From Nonomuraea soli (lineage in GTDB: Bacteria > Actinomycetota > Actinomycetes > Streptosporangiales > Streptosporangiaceae): a stretch of 64,000 nt of DNA. The notes under the pieces were generated by a model that searched no databases, was not told the DNA's origin, and was given only the letters and a program-made list of their open reading frames with translations. Position numbers and translations under genes: made by a program. Positions 30,427 through 40,866 of this stretch are shown in pieces. How positions within the stretch are numbered: the stretch's first letter is position 1; each line of letters opens with the position of its first letter. The stretch is taken from positions 124,001 to 188,000 of the forward strand of contig NZ_JACDUR010000001.1 of assembly GCF_013761175.1 (NCBI RefSeq), in the 5' to 3' direction.

Positions 30427-32142
30427 TTACTGCCCGTCCTGGTAGACCATGGGGCCCGACTCCAGGAAGGCCGCGCGGGAGGCGTCCTTGAGCCACGTGG
30501 TCGCGCTGGAGGCCCGGGTGAGGTTCGTGTAGACGGCCAGGGTACGGATCACGTAGCGGCCACGCTGCCCGGTCCACGAGTACAGCTGGACGTCCCACCA
30601 GTTCGACGTGTAGCAGATGCCCGACGATCCAGGACCCTCCTGCGGGCACCGGATGCCCCAGTCCTGCACGTAGACGTTCTTGAGCCTGGAGTACGCGGTG
30701 CGGGCTCTGGCCGCGTCCTTGAGCGGGACGACCCAGACGGTCACCATGATGCGGCCCTTCGGCGCGCCCGAGCCGATGTAGGCGCCCACGGCCATGTCGC
30801 CGCAGCGTGCCTTGCGCAGGGCGGACTTGACCCGCTCGTCGGGCCACGGGCTCGGGCAGTCCTCGACTCCCGCGGCCTCACGGCTGAAGCGCACCCCTTG
30901 AGGGCTCTTGAAGGACACCGGGAGCAGGGCGTCGGCGGTGATCGGGGTCGGGTCCGTGCTCTCCTTGTCGAGGTCGGCGGGGTTGAAGGGATCCTCGGTC
31001 GGTTGCTCGGTCGGTTCCTCGTCCGGCTCCTCCGAAGCGCTCGGCGACGGCGTCGGTTCGGAGGAGGCAGCGGAAGAGGTGGAGGGCTGGGACGTGGCCG
31101 CCGGGTCGCTTGACAGCGCTCCCTGGACGGCGTTCCTGACCACGGCTCGTACACCCACGACGACCAGGACCAGCGCCACCGCCCCTGCGCCGACGGCCAG
31201 GCCGATCTTCTTCGACCGTCCGCCGCCGCCGGCCGGAGGCGGGGGAGGTTCGCCCCACCCGGGAGGCGGCCCCGGCGGCGTCTGCGGGTGCGGCCGGAGG
31301 GTGAGCCGCTCGGACTCCGGCATGCCCGCCGTGGGGTGCGCGGCGGGCGGCTCGTCGCCGGTCAGGCGGCGCAACAGGGCGGCGGCGCTCGGCCGGGCCG
31401 CCGGGTCCTTGGCCAGGCAGGCCGTCAGGGCCGGGCGCAGTTGCCGGGGTACGGCCGACAGGTCGGGTTCGCGGGTGAGGATGGCGTGCATGATGACCGG
31501 AAAGGTGTCGCCGCGGAAGGCCTGCTGCCCGGTGGCCGCGTAGACCATGGAGGACGCCCAGCTGAACAGGTCGGCCGCCGGGGTGATCGGCGCTCCGCCG
31601 AACTGCTCCGGCGCCATGTAGACGGGCGTGCCCATCACGCTGTGCGTGGCGGTCTGGTCGGTGACCCTGGCGATCCCGAAGTCGATCACCACGGGTCCTT
31701 CCGGCCCCATGATCACGTTGTGCGGCTTGAAGTCGCGGTGGATGATCCCGGCTCGATGGATGGCCGCCAGCGCGGTGAGCGTGGCCACCGCGAGCCGTTC
31801 CAGCCCGCTGCCGGAGCGCGGGCCCTCGGTTCTCACCAGCCGGTCGAGCGAAGGCCCAGGGATGTGCTCGCTGACGATGTACGGCTGGTCGCCCACCAGG
31901 CCCGTGTCCAGGACCCGCGCGGTGCAGAACGGGGCGACCTGGCGTGCCGCCTCGGCCTCGCGCAGGAAGCGGCGGCGTGCGTTCTCGTCCGCTGCGGCTC
32001 CGGCGTGGAGCACCTTGATCGCGACCTGCTCAGGGGACGATCCACGGCCCAGGTAGACCGTTCCCTGGCCGCCCCGCCCCAGGACCGCGGTCACCCGGTA
32101 GGGCCCGATCTGTCGTAAATCTTGCGGCGTGAGCGCATGCAC
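30427..32142 (-). CDS. Transmembrane Ser/Thr protein kinase (PknB type)
   Basis: 571 residues. The kinase domain (about 13-265) has the Gly loop LGRGGQGTVYLG, VAIKVL (catalytic Lys), IHRDFKPHNVIM, DFGIA and GTPVYMAPEQ, so it is active by sequence. A Pro-rich juxtamembrane linker leads to one membrane helix (about residues 310-332). The extracellular part begins with a Ser/Pro/Glu-rich stalk and ends in a domain of about 170 residues with four Cys, which is not a PASTA repeat. It starts at GTG. The ligand of the outer domain is unknown. Confidence 0.88.
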   Translation of the reverse strand: MHALTPQDLRQIGPYRVTAVLGRGGQGTVYLGRGSSPEQVAIKVLHAGAAADENARRRFLREAEAARQVAPFCTARVLDTGLVGDQPYIVSEHIPGPSLDRLVRTEGPRSGSGLERLAVATLTALAAIHRAGIIHRDFKPHNVIMGPEGPVVIDFGIARVTDQTATHSVMGTPVYMAPEQFGGAPITPAADLFSWASSMVYAATGQQAFRGDTFPVIMHAILTREPDLSAVPRQLRPALTACLAKDPAARPSAAALLRRLTGDEPPAAHPTAGMPESERLTLRPHPQTPPGPPPGWGEPPPPPAGGGGRSKKIGLAVGAGAVALVLVVVGVRAVVRNAVQGALSSDPAATSQPSTSSAASSEPTPSPSASEEPDEEPTEQPTEDPFNPADLDKESTDPTPITADALLPVSFKSPQGVRFSREAAGVEDCPSPWPDERVKSALRKARCGDMAVGAYIGSGAPKGRIMVTVWVVPLKDAARARTAYSRLKNVYVQDWGIRCPQEGPGSSGICYTSNWWDVQLYSWTGQRGRYVIRTLAVYTNLTRASSATTWLKDASRAAFLESGPMVYQDGQ

Positions 32143-32167
32143 AAGATCTCACCCTAACCCCCTGGGG

Positions 32168-33205
32168 CTAGCGGGACCCGAGTGCGCTGTCCGCCCGCCG
32201 AAGGGCGGCGGCCAGGGTCTTGATGGTCGCCGGCTCGTCCATGACGCCCGCCACCTGGCTCTGCGCCTCCCAGGCGTCCACCCGCTCCCGGTAGGAGGAG
32301 TAGGTCGTCAGGTGGAAGGCGTACACGGTGGCGAAGCGGCTGACCAGGTGCGAAGGATGCATGTCCCAGCCCTGGTAGAAGCCGTTCGACAGCGAGTGGC
32401 GTACCAGCCGCGCGTGCCGTACCCACAAGGCGTGCACGTCCGATGCCGCGTCCGATGCGGGGGAGGCGGCCAGGGAGCCGTCCGACAGTTCCACGGAGGT
32501 GGTGGAGAAGGCGGTCTGCATGAGGTTGCGCGCGTGGTCGCAGGCGGGGTGGTCGAGGCGCTGCTCGTGCGGCGGCAGGCCGAGCGAGGCGGTGTAGTCG
32601 AACACGCCGAAGTGCGCCGCGGCCAGGCGCGGATCGAGGCCGGGGCGCAGGAACGGCAGGGTGCGCGGGTCCTCCACCTGGAGCTCGAAGGTCAGCTCCG
32701 AGCCAAGGGAGCCCAGCAGCGACGAGAAACGCGGGACGTACGACTCTTCGAGGACCTTCGGGAAGGTCACCGTGAATCCGGGCGGCAGGGACTCGAAGGA
32801 CTCCAGGAACAGGCGCAGCGTGCGCTCCGAGCGCTCCTCGTCGTCGGCGAAGGACTTGACGCGCAGGCCCCAGCGCCGGGGCAGCGCTCCGGCGTCGTGC
32901 AGTGCCTGGACGGCGGCCACAGCGGCGGCGACGTGGCCGTCCTCCTGGCCGGGGCGGTTGCCGTAGCCGTCCTCGAAGTCGATGCGCACGTCCTCGATGG
33001 GCTCGTCGGTGAGCTTGGCGACGACCCTGGGGTGGACGTCACGGGCCAGGTCGAGCGGGACGTCGAAGACGGAGGCGAGCTCGTCGGCGGAGGGCAGGTG
33101 CTTGTGCAGCAGGTCCAGGGCCTCCTGGCCCCAGGTGGTCACGGTCGCGGCGGTGAAACGGTCCGCCGGAACGTAGACCGTGTGGATGGGCTGCCACCCT
33201 GACAT
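32168..33205 (-). CDS. HpcH/HpaI aldolase-like protein (DUF6986 type)
   Basis: 345 residues of the citrate-lyase-beta/HpcH-like TIM-barrel group: RIDFEDGYGNRPGQEDGH (about 74-91) provides acidic metal ligands, ELQVEDPRTL and HFGVFDYTASLGLPPHEQ follow, and GWDMHPSHLV closes the barrel. Members act on C-C bonds of CoA thioesters or keto acids; this subgroup lacks a characterised reaction. The gene ends 26 bp after the kinase start. The next gene upstream, HxlR, is 40 bp away on the same strand. Confidence 0.75.
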   Translation of the reverse strand: MSGWQPIHTVYVPADRFTAATVTTWGQEALDLLHKHLPSADELASVFDVPLDLARDVHPRVVAKLTDEPIEDVRIDFEDGYGNRPGQEDGHVAAAVAAVQALHDAGALPRRWGLRVKSFADDEERSERTLRLFLESFESLPPGFTVTFPKVLEESYVPRFSSLLGSLGSELTFELQVEDPRTLPFLRPGLDPRLAAAHFGVFDYTASLGLPPHEQRLDHPACDHARNLMQTAFSTTSVELSDGSLAASPASDAASDVHALWVRHARLVRHSLSNGFYQGWDMHPSHLVSRFATVYAFHLTTYSSYRERVDAWEAQSQVAGVMDEPATIKTLAAALRRADSALGSR

Positions 33206-33245
33206 GAGATTCCTCCAGAAACGTCCCCGAATCTGGCTGAGTGTC

Positions 33246-33590
33246 TCACACGGCGTGCTGTGTACGTTCGGCGAACCGCTGCCGGGCCAGCTCGATCTCC
33301 GAGGTATGCGACTCGCCCCAGTTCATCACCGTCCATGCGGATTCCAGCAGCGAGCGGCCCAGCTGCGTCAGCTCGTAGTCGACGCGGGGCGGGACGGTCG
33401 GGTGCACGGTCCGTTCCAGCAGGCCGTCCTCCTCCAGGGCGCGCAGGGTGGCGGTGAGCATGCGCTTGCTGATCGCGGGCAGGGCGCGGCGCAGCTCCAT
33501 GAAACGGCGGGTGCCCGGCGACAGCTCGTGCATGACGGCCACGCTCCACTTGTCGCCCAGCCGGTCGAGCGTCTCCTTGGCGATGCACAT
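33246..33590 (-). CDS. HxlR-family transcriptional regulator
   Basis: 114 residues. The N-terminal Cys2 sits in the usual position of the redox-sensing Cys of this family. LGDKWSVAVMHEL, RFMELRRALPAISKRMLTATL (recognition helix) and VDYELTQLG (wing) follow. It is divergent from the LUD gene with an 80-bp spacer, and upstream of the aldolase-like gene on its own strand. It probably controls one or both. Confidence 0.85.
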   Translation of the reverse strand: MCIAKETLDRLGDKWSVAVMHELSPGTRRFMELRRALPAISKRMLTATLRALEEDGLLERTVHPTVPPRVDYELTQLGRSLLESAWTVMNWGESHTSEIELARQRFAERTQHAV

Positions 33591-33670
33591 GAGCTGGTTC
33601 CCTCCGTGTGACCGGGGCAGAAAAAAGTGCCGTCTGCCACTCCAGGGTAAACCTACTCACAATCAAGGGC

Positions 33671-34252
33671 ATGACGACTTTCGCAGAGCCCGCCGACGCT
33701 GAGCAGCTTGAGCGGGCGACCCAGGGACTGACCGACCGTGGCTTCGCCGTACAGGTCGTGGACACCGCGGAGGAGGCCAGGAAACTGGTCGCCGACCTGG
33801 TGCCGAGGGACAAGGGCGTGTTCACCGCGGTGAGCGAGACGCTCAGGCTGGCGGGCATCAGCGCCGACCTCGACGAGTCGGGCGACTACCGGTCCGTCCG
33901 CGCCGAGCAGGGTGAGCGGGCGGTCGCGGCCACGCCCGACTACATCGTGGGCAGCGTGCACGCCGTGACCGAGGCGGGCCAGGTGGTGGTGGCCTCGGCC
34001 AGCGGCAGCCAGCTCGGGCCGTACGCCTCGGGGGCGGGCAGGGTCATCTGGGTGGTCGGCTCCCAGAAGATCGTGAAGGACCTCGACACCGGGCTGCGGC
34101 GCACCTGGGAGCACACGCTGAAGCTGGAGTCGGAGCGCATCGAGCGGCTGTACGGCCAGCCGTCGTTCATCGCCAAGCTGCTCATCGTGGAGCGTGAGCA
34201 CGACCCGGAGCGGGTGACCGTGGTGCTGGTGCGCGAGGCTATCGGTTTCTGA
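33671..34252 (+). CDS. LUD-domain protein (LutC/YkgG-like)
   Basis: 193 residues of the LUD family. It has VFTAVSETLRLAGISADLDE near the N terminus, ATPDYIVGSVHAVTEAGQVVVAS (about 96-118) and the terminal GPYASGAGRVIWVVGSQKIV. LutC belongs to the lactate-utilisation LutABC system, but no lutA or lutB is nearby, so the role is open. ATG 33671 gives the expected N terminus. The 3' end overlaps the convergent fprA by 14 bp. Confidence 0.8.
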   Translation: MTTFAEPADAEQLERATQGLTDRGFAVQVVDTAEEARKLVADLVPRDKGVFTAVSETLRLAGISADLDESGDYRSVRAEQGERAVAATPDYIVGSVHAVTEAGQVVVASASGSQLGPYASGAGRVIWVVGSQKIVKDLDTGLRRTWEHTLKLESERIERLYGQPSFIAKLLIVEREHDPERVTVVLVREAIGF

Positions 34253-35531
34253 TCGCCGCGTTCATGGCGTCGAGGCCGACCAGCTTGACGCGCTCGCCGC
34301 GGTCCAGCGACCTGGCGAGCGCGGCCTCCGCGGCCTCGATGTCCAGCCAGTCGTCGTAGACGACGGGCCGTACGCCCTTGGACGCGAGCAGCGTGTCGAG
34401 GTCGGTCGTCCGTCCCGAGGGGGCGTCGGCCAGCAGGGTGCGCACGGTCTCCGCGGCGTCGGACTTGTTGGTGCCGATCACCCCGGTCGGCCCGCGCTTG
34501 AGCCATCCGGCGACGTATTCGCGCTCGCGCACCCGCCCGGCGACGTGGGGCACGGTCATGGTGTCGGTGGAGAACGGCACGCCGGGCAGCGGCACGCTCT
34601 GGTAGCCGACCGAGCGCAGCACCATGCCCACGGGAAGCGTTTCGTACTCTCCCGTGCCGACCACGCGCCCGTCGACCAGGTGGGTGCGCTCCAGCCGGAG
34701 CGCCTCCACGCGGTCGGTGCCGAGGATCTCGACGGGCCGCAGCCAGAAGCGCACGTCCAGGCGCCGGGGACGGCCCACGGGGGCGCGGGCGGCCCACGAC
34801 TGCAGCACGTCGATGTTGCCGCGCACCTGGCGGGGGAAGTCGCCGCCGAGCACGACGGCCTCCTCGGGCCGCACGCACACGTCGGCGTTGGCCACCTCGC
34901 CCAGCTCGCGCAGTTCCTTCAGGGTGAACTTGGCGTGCTCGGGCCCCCGGCGGCCGATCATGTGGATCGCCTTGACCTGCGATGACTCCAGGCGCTCCAG
35001 CACGTCGTGCGGGATGTCGGTGCCACGCAGGTCGTCGTGGGTCTTGGCCAGGATACGGACCACGTCGACCGCGACGTTGCCCACGCCGATCACGGCCACT
35101 TCCGGGCTGTCGAGGGTGAAACGGTCGGGGGAGACGTCGGGGTGCCCGCAGTACCAGTTGACGAAGTCGGTGGCGGCCACGCTGCCCGGCAGGTCCTCGC
35201 CGGGGATGCCCATGCGCCGGTCGACCATCGCCCCCGTGCAGTAGACGACCGCGTCGTAGCAGGTCAGCAGCTCCTCGACGGAGAGGTCCGCGCCGAGCGT
35301 GATGCCGCCGACGAAGCGCACCTGGGGGAGTTCGAGCACCTTGCGCAGGTAGTTGGCGATGGACTTGATCGAGGTGTGGTCGGGGGCGACCCCGTACCTG
35401 ACCAGCCCGTACGGTGTGGGCAGGCGTTCCAGGACGTCGACCTGGACATCAGGGGGTGCCAGCTTGACGAGGGCTTCGGCGGTGTAGATCCCGGCAGGTC
35501 CCGATCCGACGACTGCGACGGTCAGCGCCAC
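34239..35531 (-). CDS. fprA: FprA-type ferredoxin-NADP reductase
   Basis: 430 residues, like adrenodoxin reductase. It has the FAD site AVVGSGPAGIYTAEAL (5-20), PTPYGLVRYGVAPDH, the NADP site VIGVGNVAVDVVRIL (about 147-161) with IGRRGP, and WLKRGPTGVIGTNKSDA near the C terminus. It passes electrons from NADPH to ferredoxins, for example for cytochrome P450 or KshAB-type oxygenases. The GTG has GGAGG 7 nt upstream. It is 11 bp downstream of the degenerate ANL gene, probably in one transcript. Confidence 0.9.
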   Translation of the reverse strand: MALTVAVVGSGPAGIYTAEALVKLAPPDVQVDVLERLPTPYGLVRYGVAPDHTSIKSIANYLRKVLELPQVRFVGGITLGADLSVEELLTCYDAVVYCTGAMVDRRMGIPGEDLPGSVAATDFVNWYCGHPDVSPDRFTLDSPEVAVIGVGNVAVDVVRILAKTHDDLRGTDIPHDVLERLESSQVKAIHMIGRRGPEHAKFTLKELRELGEVANADVCVRPEEAVVLGGDFPRQVRGNIDVLQSWAARAPVGRPRRLDVRFWLRPVEILGTDRVEALRLERTHLVDGRVVGTGEYETLPVGMVLRSVGYQSVPLPGVPFSTDTMTVPHVAGRVREREYVAGWLKRGPTGVIGTNKSDAAETVRTLLADAPSGRTTDLDTLLASKGVRPVVYDDWLDIEAAEAALARSLDRGERVKLVGLDAMNAAIRNR

Positions 35532-35542
35532 CTGCGGCCTCC

Positions 35543-36592
35543 TTACGCTCCGACATGGGGGTCTGCCAGGGTCAACCGGCCAGTGCCGTCGATATATCCC
35601 CGGTCTCCGGTGCGCACGAACCCGTCACGGGCGAAGACCCTGACATTCCGGGCGGTCTCCACATATCCGCTCATGACGGCTCGTGATCGCAAAAGTACCG
35701 CCCCCACCTCGCCCCGGGCCAGGATTCGGCCGTTCGGATCCCGGATCGAGACGTCCACGCCCGCCCGAGGCCGCCCCACGGTGCGCTCGGCGTCGTCGGG
35801 CGGATCGTCGGGCCGGGTGCCCAGGCCGAGACCCGCCTCGGTGCACAGGTAGCGGTTGCACACCGGCACGCCGTACCGCTCGCGCAGCTTCCTGATCAGG
35901 CCGGGCCCGGCCGGCGCCCCGCTCGACAACACCAGCCGCACCTCGGGCAGTCGCGCGCCGGTCTCCATGACCTGGGCGAGCTGACGCGGGCTGCCCTGCA
36001 GTACCGGCAGGCGGTGGTCGCGCACCAGCCGGGCCGCCGCCTCGGGATCCCAGCGCGGCAGCAGGTGGCTGGTACGCCCGGTCTGCAGGAACACCGGCAG
36101 GCGGGTGGCGAAGGCCAGGTGGTCGAGGCGGGTGAAGACCATGCGGGCGTCGCCGGTGCCCCAGCGGGTGCCGGCGCCGTGCGCCCTGATCGCCTCCAGC
36201 TGCTTGTCGCCGAAGACGACGCCACAGCGATGCCGCGAGGTGTACACGACCACGACCGGCCGTTCGGGGCCCGGCGGGAAGGGCGGGGGCGGCGCCTCGC
36301 GACGGCCCAGCCGCTCCAGCGTGGACAGCACGATGGCGGGATCGGGATGCCCGGCGCCCGCCGTGACGGCGCCGATCTTGGCCGCGGCCACGTAGGCCAG
36401 CACCCAGTCGGGCCCTTCCGGCAGCGCCAGGGCGACCACGTCGCCGATGCGCACGCCGCGATGCGCCAGGCCCGCGGCCAGGCGGTCGGACAGCGTGTCG
36501 AGATCGGCGAACGAAAGGCACGAGGAACCGGAGACGACCGCCGCGCGCGCCCCGAACCGGCGTGCGGCCTCCCCGGCCAGCAGACGCAGCAT
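35543..36592 (-). CDS. Truncated, degenerate ANL (acyl-CoA synthetase-like) protein
   Basis: 349 residues related to FadD/PaaK-type adenylating enzymes. It keeps RYLCTEAGLG (about 247-256, A5-like) and VRTGDRGYIDGTGRLTLAD at the end (A7). The phosphate-binding loop, normally YTSGTTGxPKG, reads VVVYTSRHRCGVVFGDKQ, so its Gly/Thr/Lys residues are lost. The polypeptide stops immediately after A7, so the mobile C-terminal domain with the catalytic Lys is absent. It should not make acyl-CoA. A binding or regulatory role, or decay, are the alternatives. Confidence 0.72.
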   Translation of the reverse strand: MLRLLAGEAARRFGARAAVVSGSSCLSFADLDTLSDRLAAGLAHRGVRIGDVVALALPEGPDWVLAYVAAAKIGAVTAGAGHPDPAIVLSTLERLGRREAPPPPFPPGPERPVVVVYTSRHRCGVVFGDKQLEAIRAHGAGTRWGTGDARMVFTRLDHLAFATRLPVFLQTGRTSHLLPRWDPEAAARLVRDHRLPVLQGSPRQLAQVMETGARLPEVRLVLSSGAPAGPGLIRKLRERYGVPVCNRYLCTEAGLGLGTRPDDPPDDAERTVGRPRAGVDVSIRDPNGRILARGEVGAVLLRSRAVMSGYVETARNVRVFARDGFVRTGDRGYIDGTGRLTLADPHVGA

Positions 36593-36713
36593 GAGCGCTC
36601 CGGGAGGACGGGGGCGCCCTGTCTATACCCGCCCTGAACAGCAATAACCGTTCTCAGCGATTTCCCAGGCTTCTCCTCGGCCGATCCCAAGCCCGACCGC
36701 TTGGCTGGTCGCC

Positions 36714-37247
36714 ATGAAGAAGACCCTCACTCTCGGCCTGGTGGCCGCCGCGTTGGTCACGACGGGCCTGGCCACCTCGTCGAGCGCCGCCACCGTCTCG
36801 CCGGCCGCGGCCGTGCGGCTCGACCCGGCGCCCCTTCCCGAGGGCGTCACCACGATCACCGACCAGATCCTCGACGCGGACCGCACCCTGCGCGGCCCCG
36901 GCCTGCGCAGCCGCTACAACCTGTGGGTCGTAGGCATCCACGGCACGGCCACGGTGCGCGACAAGGACTCGAAGTTCATCAACTACACCTGGCAGCGCGG
37001 CACCCTGACCGCCAAGACCGCCACCACGGTGACGGTCACCAGCAAGGACGGCGTCGTCCAGACCTGGGCGCTGCACGCGTCGACCCGCTTCCGGCGGGCG
37101 GCCAAGCCGGCCGATCTGACCAAGCTGGTCGTCGGCGACGGTGTCTTCGCGATCGGCGTGCCCGGGGCCGCCGGGCCGACGGCCGCGGCCGTGTTCGTGC
37201 CGAAGAACCGCGCCGTGCTGGAGGCTCCGGCGGTTCCTGGAAGCTGA
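36714..37247 (+). CDS. Secreted protein of unknown function upstream of a two-component system
   Basis: 177 residues with a Sec signal peptide (MKKTLTLGLVAAALVTTGLA, cleavage near SSA-A at about 25). The mature protein is predicted all-beta, with repeated short strands and Thr/Val-rich segments (GTLTAKTATTVTVTSKDG), and has no Cys. DUF5666-like OB folds look similar, but this is not established. A hairpin follows, then the response regulator, so it may be a target or sensor accessory of that pair. Confidence 0.75.
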   Translation: MKKTLTLGLVAAALVTTGLATSSSAATVSPAAAVRLDPAPLPEGVTTITDQILDADRTLRGPGLRSRYNLWVVGIHGTATVRDKDSKFINYTWQRGTLTAKTATTVTVTSKDGVVQTWALHASTRFRRAAKPADLTKLVVGDGVFAIGVPGAAGPTAAAVFVPKNRAVLEAPAVPGS

Positions 37248-37252
37248 CAGCG

Positions 37253-37286
37253 GCCCGTGGCGGAGGCTCCGGTCTTCGCCACGGGC
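37253..37286 (+). terminator. Hairpin between the secreted protein and the response regulator
   Basis: GCCCGTGGCG and CGCCACGGGC form a perfect 10-bp stem with a 14-nt loop, 6 bp after the stop codon, followed by ACCTTTACC. It could terminate or attenuate transcription into the regulator genes. Confidence 0.65.
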
Positions 37287-37310
37287 ACCTTTACCCCAGA
37301 ATGGGGCGCT

Positions 37311-37978
<668 letters not shown>

Positions 37979-37979
<1 letters not shown>

Positions 37980-39331
37980 TGTCGCTGCGCGCCCGCCTGC
38001 TCGCCGGCCTGCTCGCGGTCAGCACGATCCTGCTGCTCACCCTCGGCACCGTCAGCGTGGTGGTGCTGCGCGACCATCTCGTCCAGCGGCTGGAGAGCCA
38101 GCTCGACACGGCCGCCAGGACCACCGCCGTGCGCGTCTTCGCCGCCCCGGGCGGGCAGCTCGACCGCATGCTGACCGGCTCCACCTACGCCGCGGTGAGC
38201 TTCAACGCCGGCACCGGCAAGGCCAGGCTCATCAACGGCGACGCCCCGGCCAGCGCCAGCGTGCCGGGACTGGTCGAGCGGCTCGGCCGCAACCTGGTGC
38301 GCCAGCACGCGGAGGCGGGACGGATCTTCATCCTCGACAACGGCATGCGGGCCAGGGCGGTCGCCCAGAACCGCCAGCCCAACCGGGTGATCGTGCTCGC
38401 CGTGCCGATGGACGCCGTCGAGGCGCCGGTGCGCCGGCTGATCCTGGCCGAGCTGCTCACCGGGGTCGGCCTGATCCTGCTGCTGCTCGCCGTGGGGCGC
38501 CTGCTCATCGTCGGCGGGCTCGCGCCGCTGTCGCGCATGGCGGCCACCGCCCATCACATGGCCGCGGGCGGCGACCTGTCGCTGCGCATGCAGGCTGGAC
38601 CCTCCGAGGCGGGCCGGCTGGCCGGGGCGGTCAACGTATTGCTCGACCGCATCGCGGAGATGTTCCGCGACCGCTGGGCCTCGGAGGACCGCGTGCGCCG
38701 CTTCGCCGCCGACGCCTCGCACGAGCTGCGCACGCCGCTGTCGACCATCCGCGGGTACGCCGAGCTGTACCGGACCGGGGCGATCCCTCCCGCCGAGCTG
38801 CCCAAGATCATGGGCAGGATCGAGGACGAGGCCACCAGGATGGGCGACCTCGTCGGCCAGCTGCTGGAGCTGGCCCGCCTGGACCGGGGGGCGGAGCTGC
38901 AGCTCGACGAGACCGACCTGTCCGCCGTCGTGCGCGAGATCGCCGCCGACTGCTCCGCCGTCGCGCCCGCCTTCCCGATCATCGCCGACGTGCCCGACAC
39001 GCTGAGCGCGGTGGTCGACGAGCCGCGCTTCCGCCAGGTCGTGGTCAACCTGCTGGCCAACGTCCGCGCCCACACCCCGGCCGGGACCTCGGCCGTCGTC
39101 CGGCTGTCGCGGCGCGAGCACGGAGGCGTGCTGCTCGTGGTCGAGGACGCGGGTCCCGGCGTCAAGGACCCGGACAAGGCCTTCGACCGTTTCCACAAGG
39201 GCTCGCCCGACGGCACCGGGCTGGGACTGGCGATCGTCAAGGCGATCACCGAGGCCCACGGCGGCCGCTGCTGGATCACCTCGGGCGGCGGGACCGCCGT
39301 CCACGTCGAGCTACCCGCGCTCGCCGGCTGA
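37979..39331 (+). CDS. Sensor histidine kinase
   Basis: 450 residues: membrane helix 1 (about 8-30), an extracytoplasmic sensor of about 120 residues, helix 2 (about 157-178), a HAMP linker, then HisKA with FAADASHELRTPLSTIRGY (His at about 246). The HATPase domain has the N-box VVNLLANVRAHTP, VEDAGPGV and GTGLGLAIVK. Partner of the response regulator just upstream. The sensor domain has no recognisable ligand motif. The 3' end overlaps the convergent FadD3-like gene by 21 bp. Confidence 0.92.
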
Positions 39332-40846
39332 CGACGCGCGCAGGGCGAGCTTGTCGATCTTCCCGTTGGCGTTGACGGGCAGCGAATCCACCACGAAGAC
39401 CCGCCTGGGCACCTTGTACGACGACATGTTCTCCTTGGCCCACGCCACCAGCGTGCCCGCCTCGACCTCGACGCCCGGCCTCGGCACCACGAACGCCCAC
39501 CCGCACTCCCCGGCGCGATCGTCGGGCATGCCGACCACCGCCGCCTGGGCGAGCGATCCCTCGCGCAGCAGCAGCGACTCCACCTCGGCGGGGGAGACGT
39601 TGAAGCCGTTGACGATGAACAGCTCCTTCTTGCGGTCGACGATGGCGACGTTGCCGGCCGGGTCGAGGTAGCCGATGTCGCCGGTGTGCAGCCACCCGTC
39701 GCCGTCGATCGCCTCGGCCGTGCGGGCGGGGTCGTCCCAGTAGCCGCGCATGACGCCGTAGCCTCGCTGGAGGATCTCGCCGCGCTCGCCGTCGGCGACC
39801 TGCTTGCCGTCGTCGTCGACGATCCTGACCTCGATCCCGGGTACGGGCCTGCCGGTGGTGGCGGCGATGACCTCGACGGGGTCCCCGGCCCTGGTCATGG
39901 AGACGACGGTGCCCTCCATCAGGCCGTAGGCGTTGATCATGCGCTCGACGCCGATCTCGTCCAGCACCCGCCGCACCAGCGCGGGCGGTACGGCGGCGGC
40001 GCCGCAGATGGCCACCCGCAGGGAGGAGAAGTCGCGCGGAGCCTGCTCGAGCTCGGTCAGGAGCCGGGAGAAGAAGGCCGGCGCACCCGCCAGGACGGTG
40101 ACCTTCCCGGACTCGATGAGGTCGATCACCGTCTCCGGCGTGAACGCCGGCACCGGGATCATCGTCGCCAGCCGCAACACGCAGGCGAGCAGCCCGGCGT
40201 TGAGCCCGAACCCGTGGGCGAAGGGCGCGATCACCGGATACCGGTCGCCCTGGCGCAGGGTGACGATCTCGGCCCAGTCCCAGTAGCCGCGCAGCACCTG
40301 CGCGTGGTCGAGCATCACGCCCTTCGGCGTGCCCGTGGTGCCCGACGTGGACATGATCTCGCACAGGTCATGCGGCTGTACGGCCAGCGCGCGGGCGAGG
40401 GCGTCGTGGAGCGGCGTGTCGTGGGCGGCGGCCAGCAGCTCGTCGCGGGTGAGCGTGCCGCCCGGCCCGATCGTGTGGCGCAGGCCGCTCATGGGCGGCA
40501 GGAGCCCGGCCAGGCCCTCGGAGCCGACGAGCACCACCTCGGTGCCGGTCTTGGCCAGCAGAGCCTCGGCCTCGATCCCCTTGTAGCGGGCGGACAGCGG
40601 GACGATCACGGCGCCCGCGCACCAGACGCCGAACGCGTACTCCACCCAGGTGGCGTCGTTGACTCCCCACACGGCGACGCGGTCGCCCTGCCGTACGCCC
40701 AGGGACATCAGCCCCCTGGCCACCCGGGTGGCCCGGTCGGCGAGCTCCCGCACGGTGACGGCGCCCAGGACGGGCACGTCCGGGTGGTGGCCGGCCTGGT
40801 GGTGCAGCATGCGGGGGATGGTCCCCCAGTCGGGTAAGGGTTCCAT
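39311..40846 (-). CDS. Acyl-CoA synthetase, FadD3-like (HIP-CoA ligase candidate)
   Basis: 511 residues of a complete ANL enzyme: P-loop TSGTTGTPKGV (about 160-170), YGLMEGT (A5), HTGDIGYLD (A7), DRKKELFIVNGFNVSP (A8) and the catalytic Lys in VNANGKIDKLALR (A10). In steroid degraders FadD3 activates HIP to HIP-CoA, the ligand that releases KstR2. The ATG has GGGAGG 4 nt upstream. It is third in a unit LLM - PaaK-like - FadD that starts downstream of a KstR2-like operator, which is the main support for the FadD3 role. Confidence 0.8.
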   Translation of the reverse strand: MEPLPDWGTIPRMLHHQAGHHPDVPVLGAVTVRELADRATRVARGLMSLGVRQGDRVAVWGVNDATWVEYAFGVWCAGAVIVPLSARYKGIEAEALLAKTGTEVVLVGSEGLAGLLPPMSGLRHTIGPGGTLTRDELLAAAHDTPLHDALARALAVQPHDLCEIMSTSGTTGTPKGVMLDHAQVLRGYWDWAEIVTLRQGDRYPVIAPFAHGFGLNAGLLACVLRLATMIPVPAFTPETVIDLIESGKVTVLAGAPAFFSRLLTELEQAPRDFSSLRVAICGAAAVPPALVRRVLDEIGVERMINAYGLMEGTVVSMTRAGDPVEVIAATTGRPVPGIEVRIVDDDGKQVADGERGEILQRGYGVMRGYWDDPARTAEAIDGDGWLHTGDIGYLDPAGNVAIVDRKKELFIVNGFNVSPAEVESLLLREGSLAQAAVVGMPDDRAGECGWAFVVPRPGVEVEAGTLVAWAKENMSSYKVPRRVFVVDSLPVNANGKIDKLALRASSAGERG

Positions 40847-40866
40847 CGCGCCTCCCGTGGGAGCCT

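Noticed and set aside
33671..34252. Part of a lutABC lactate-utilisation operon
   Set aside because: No LutA or LutB iron-sulfur genes flank the LUD protein; neighbours are HxlR and FprA.
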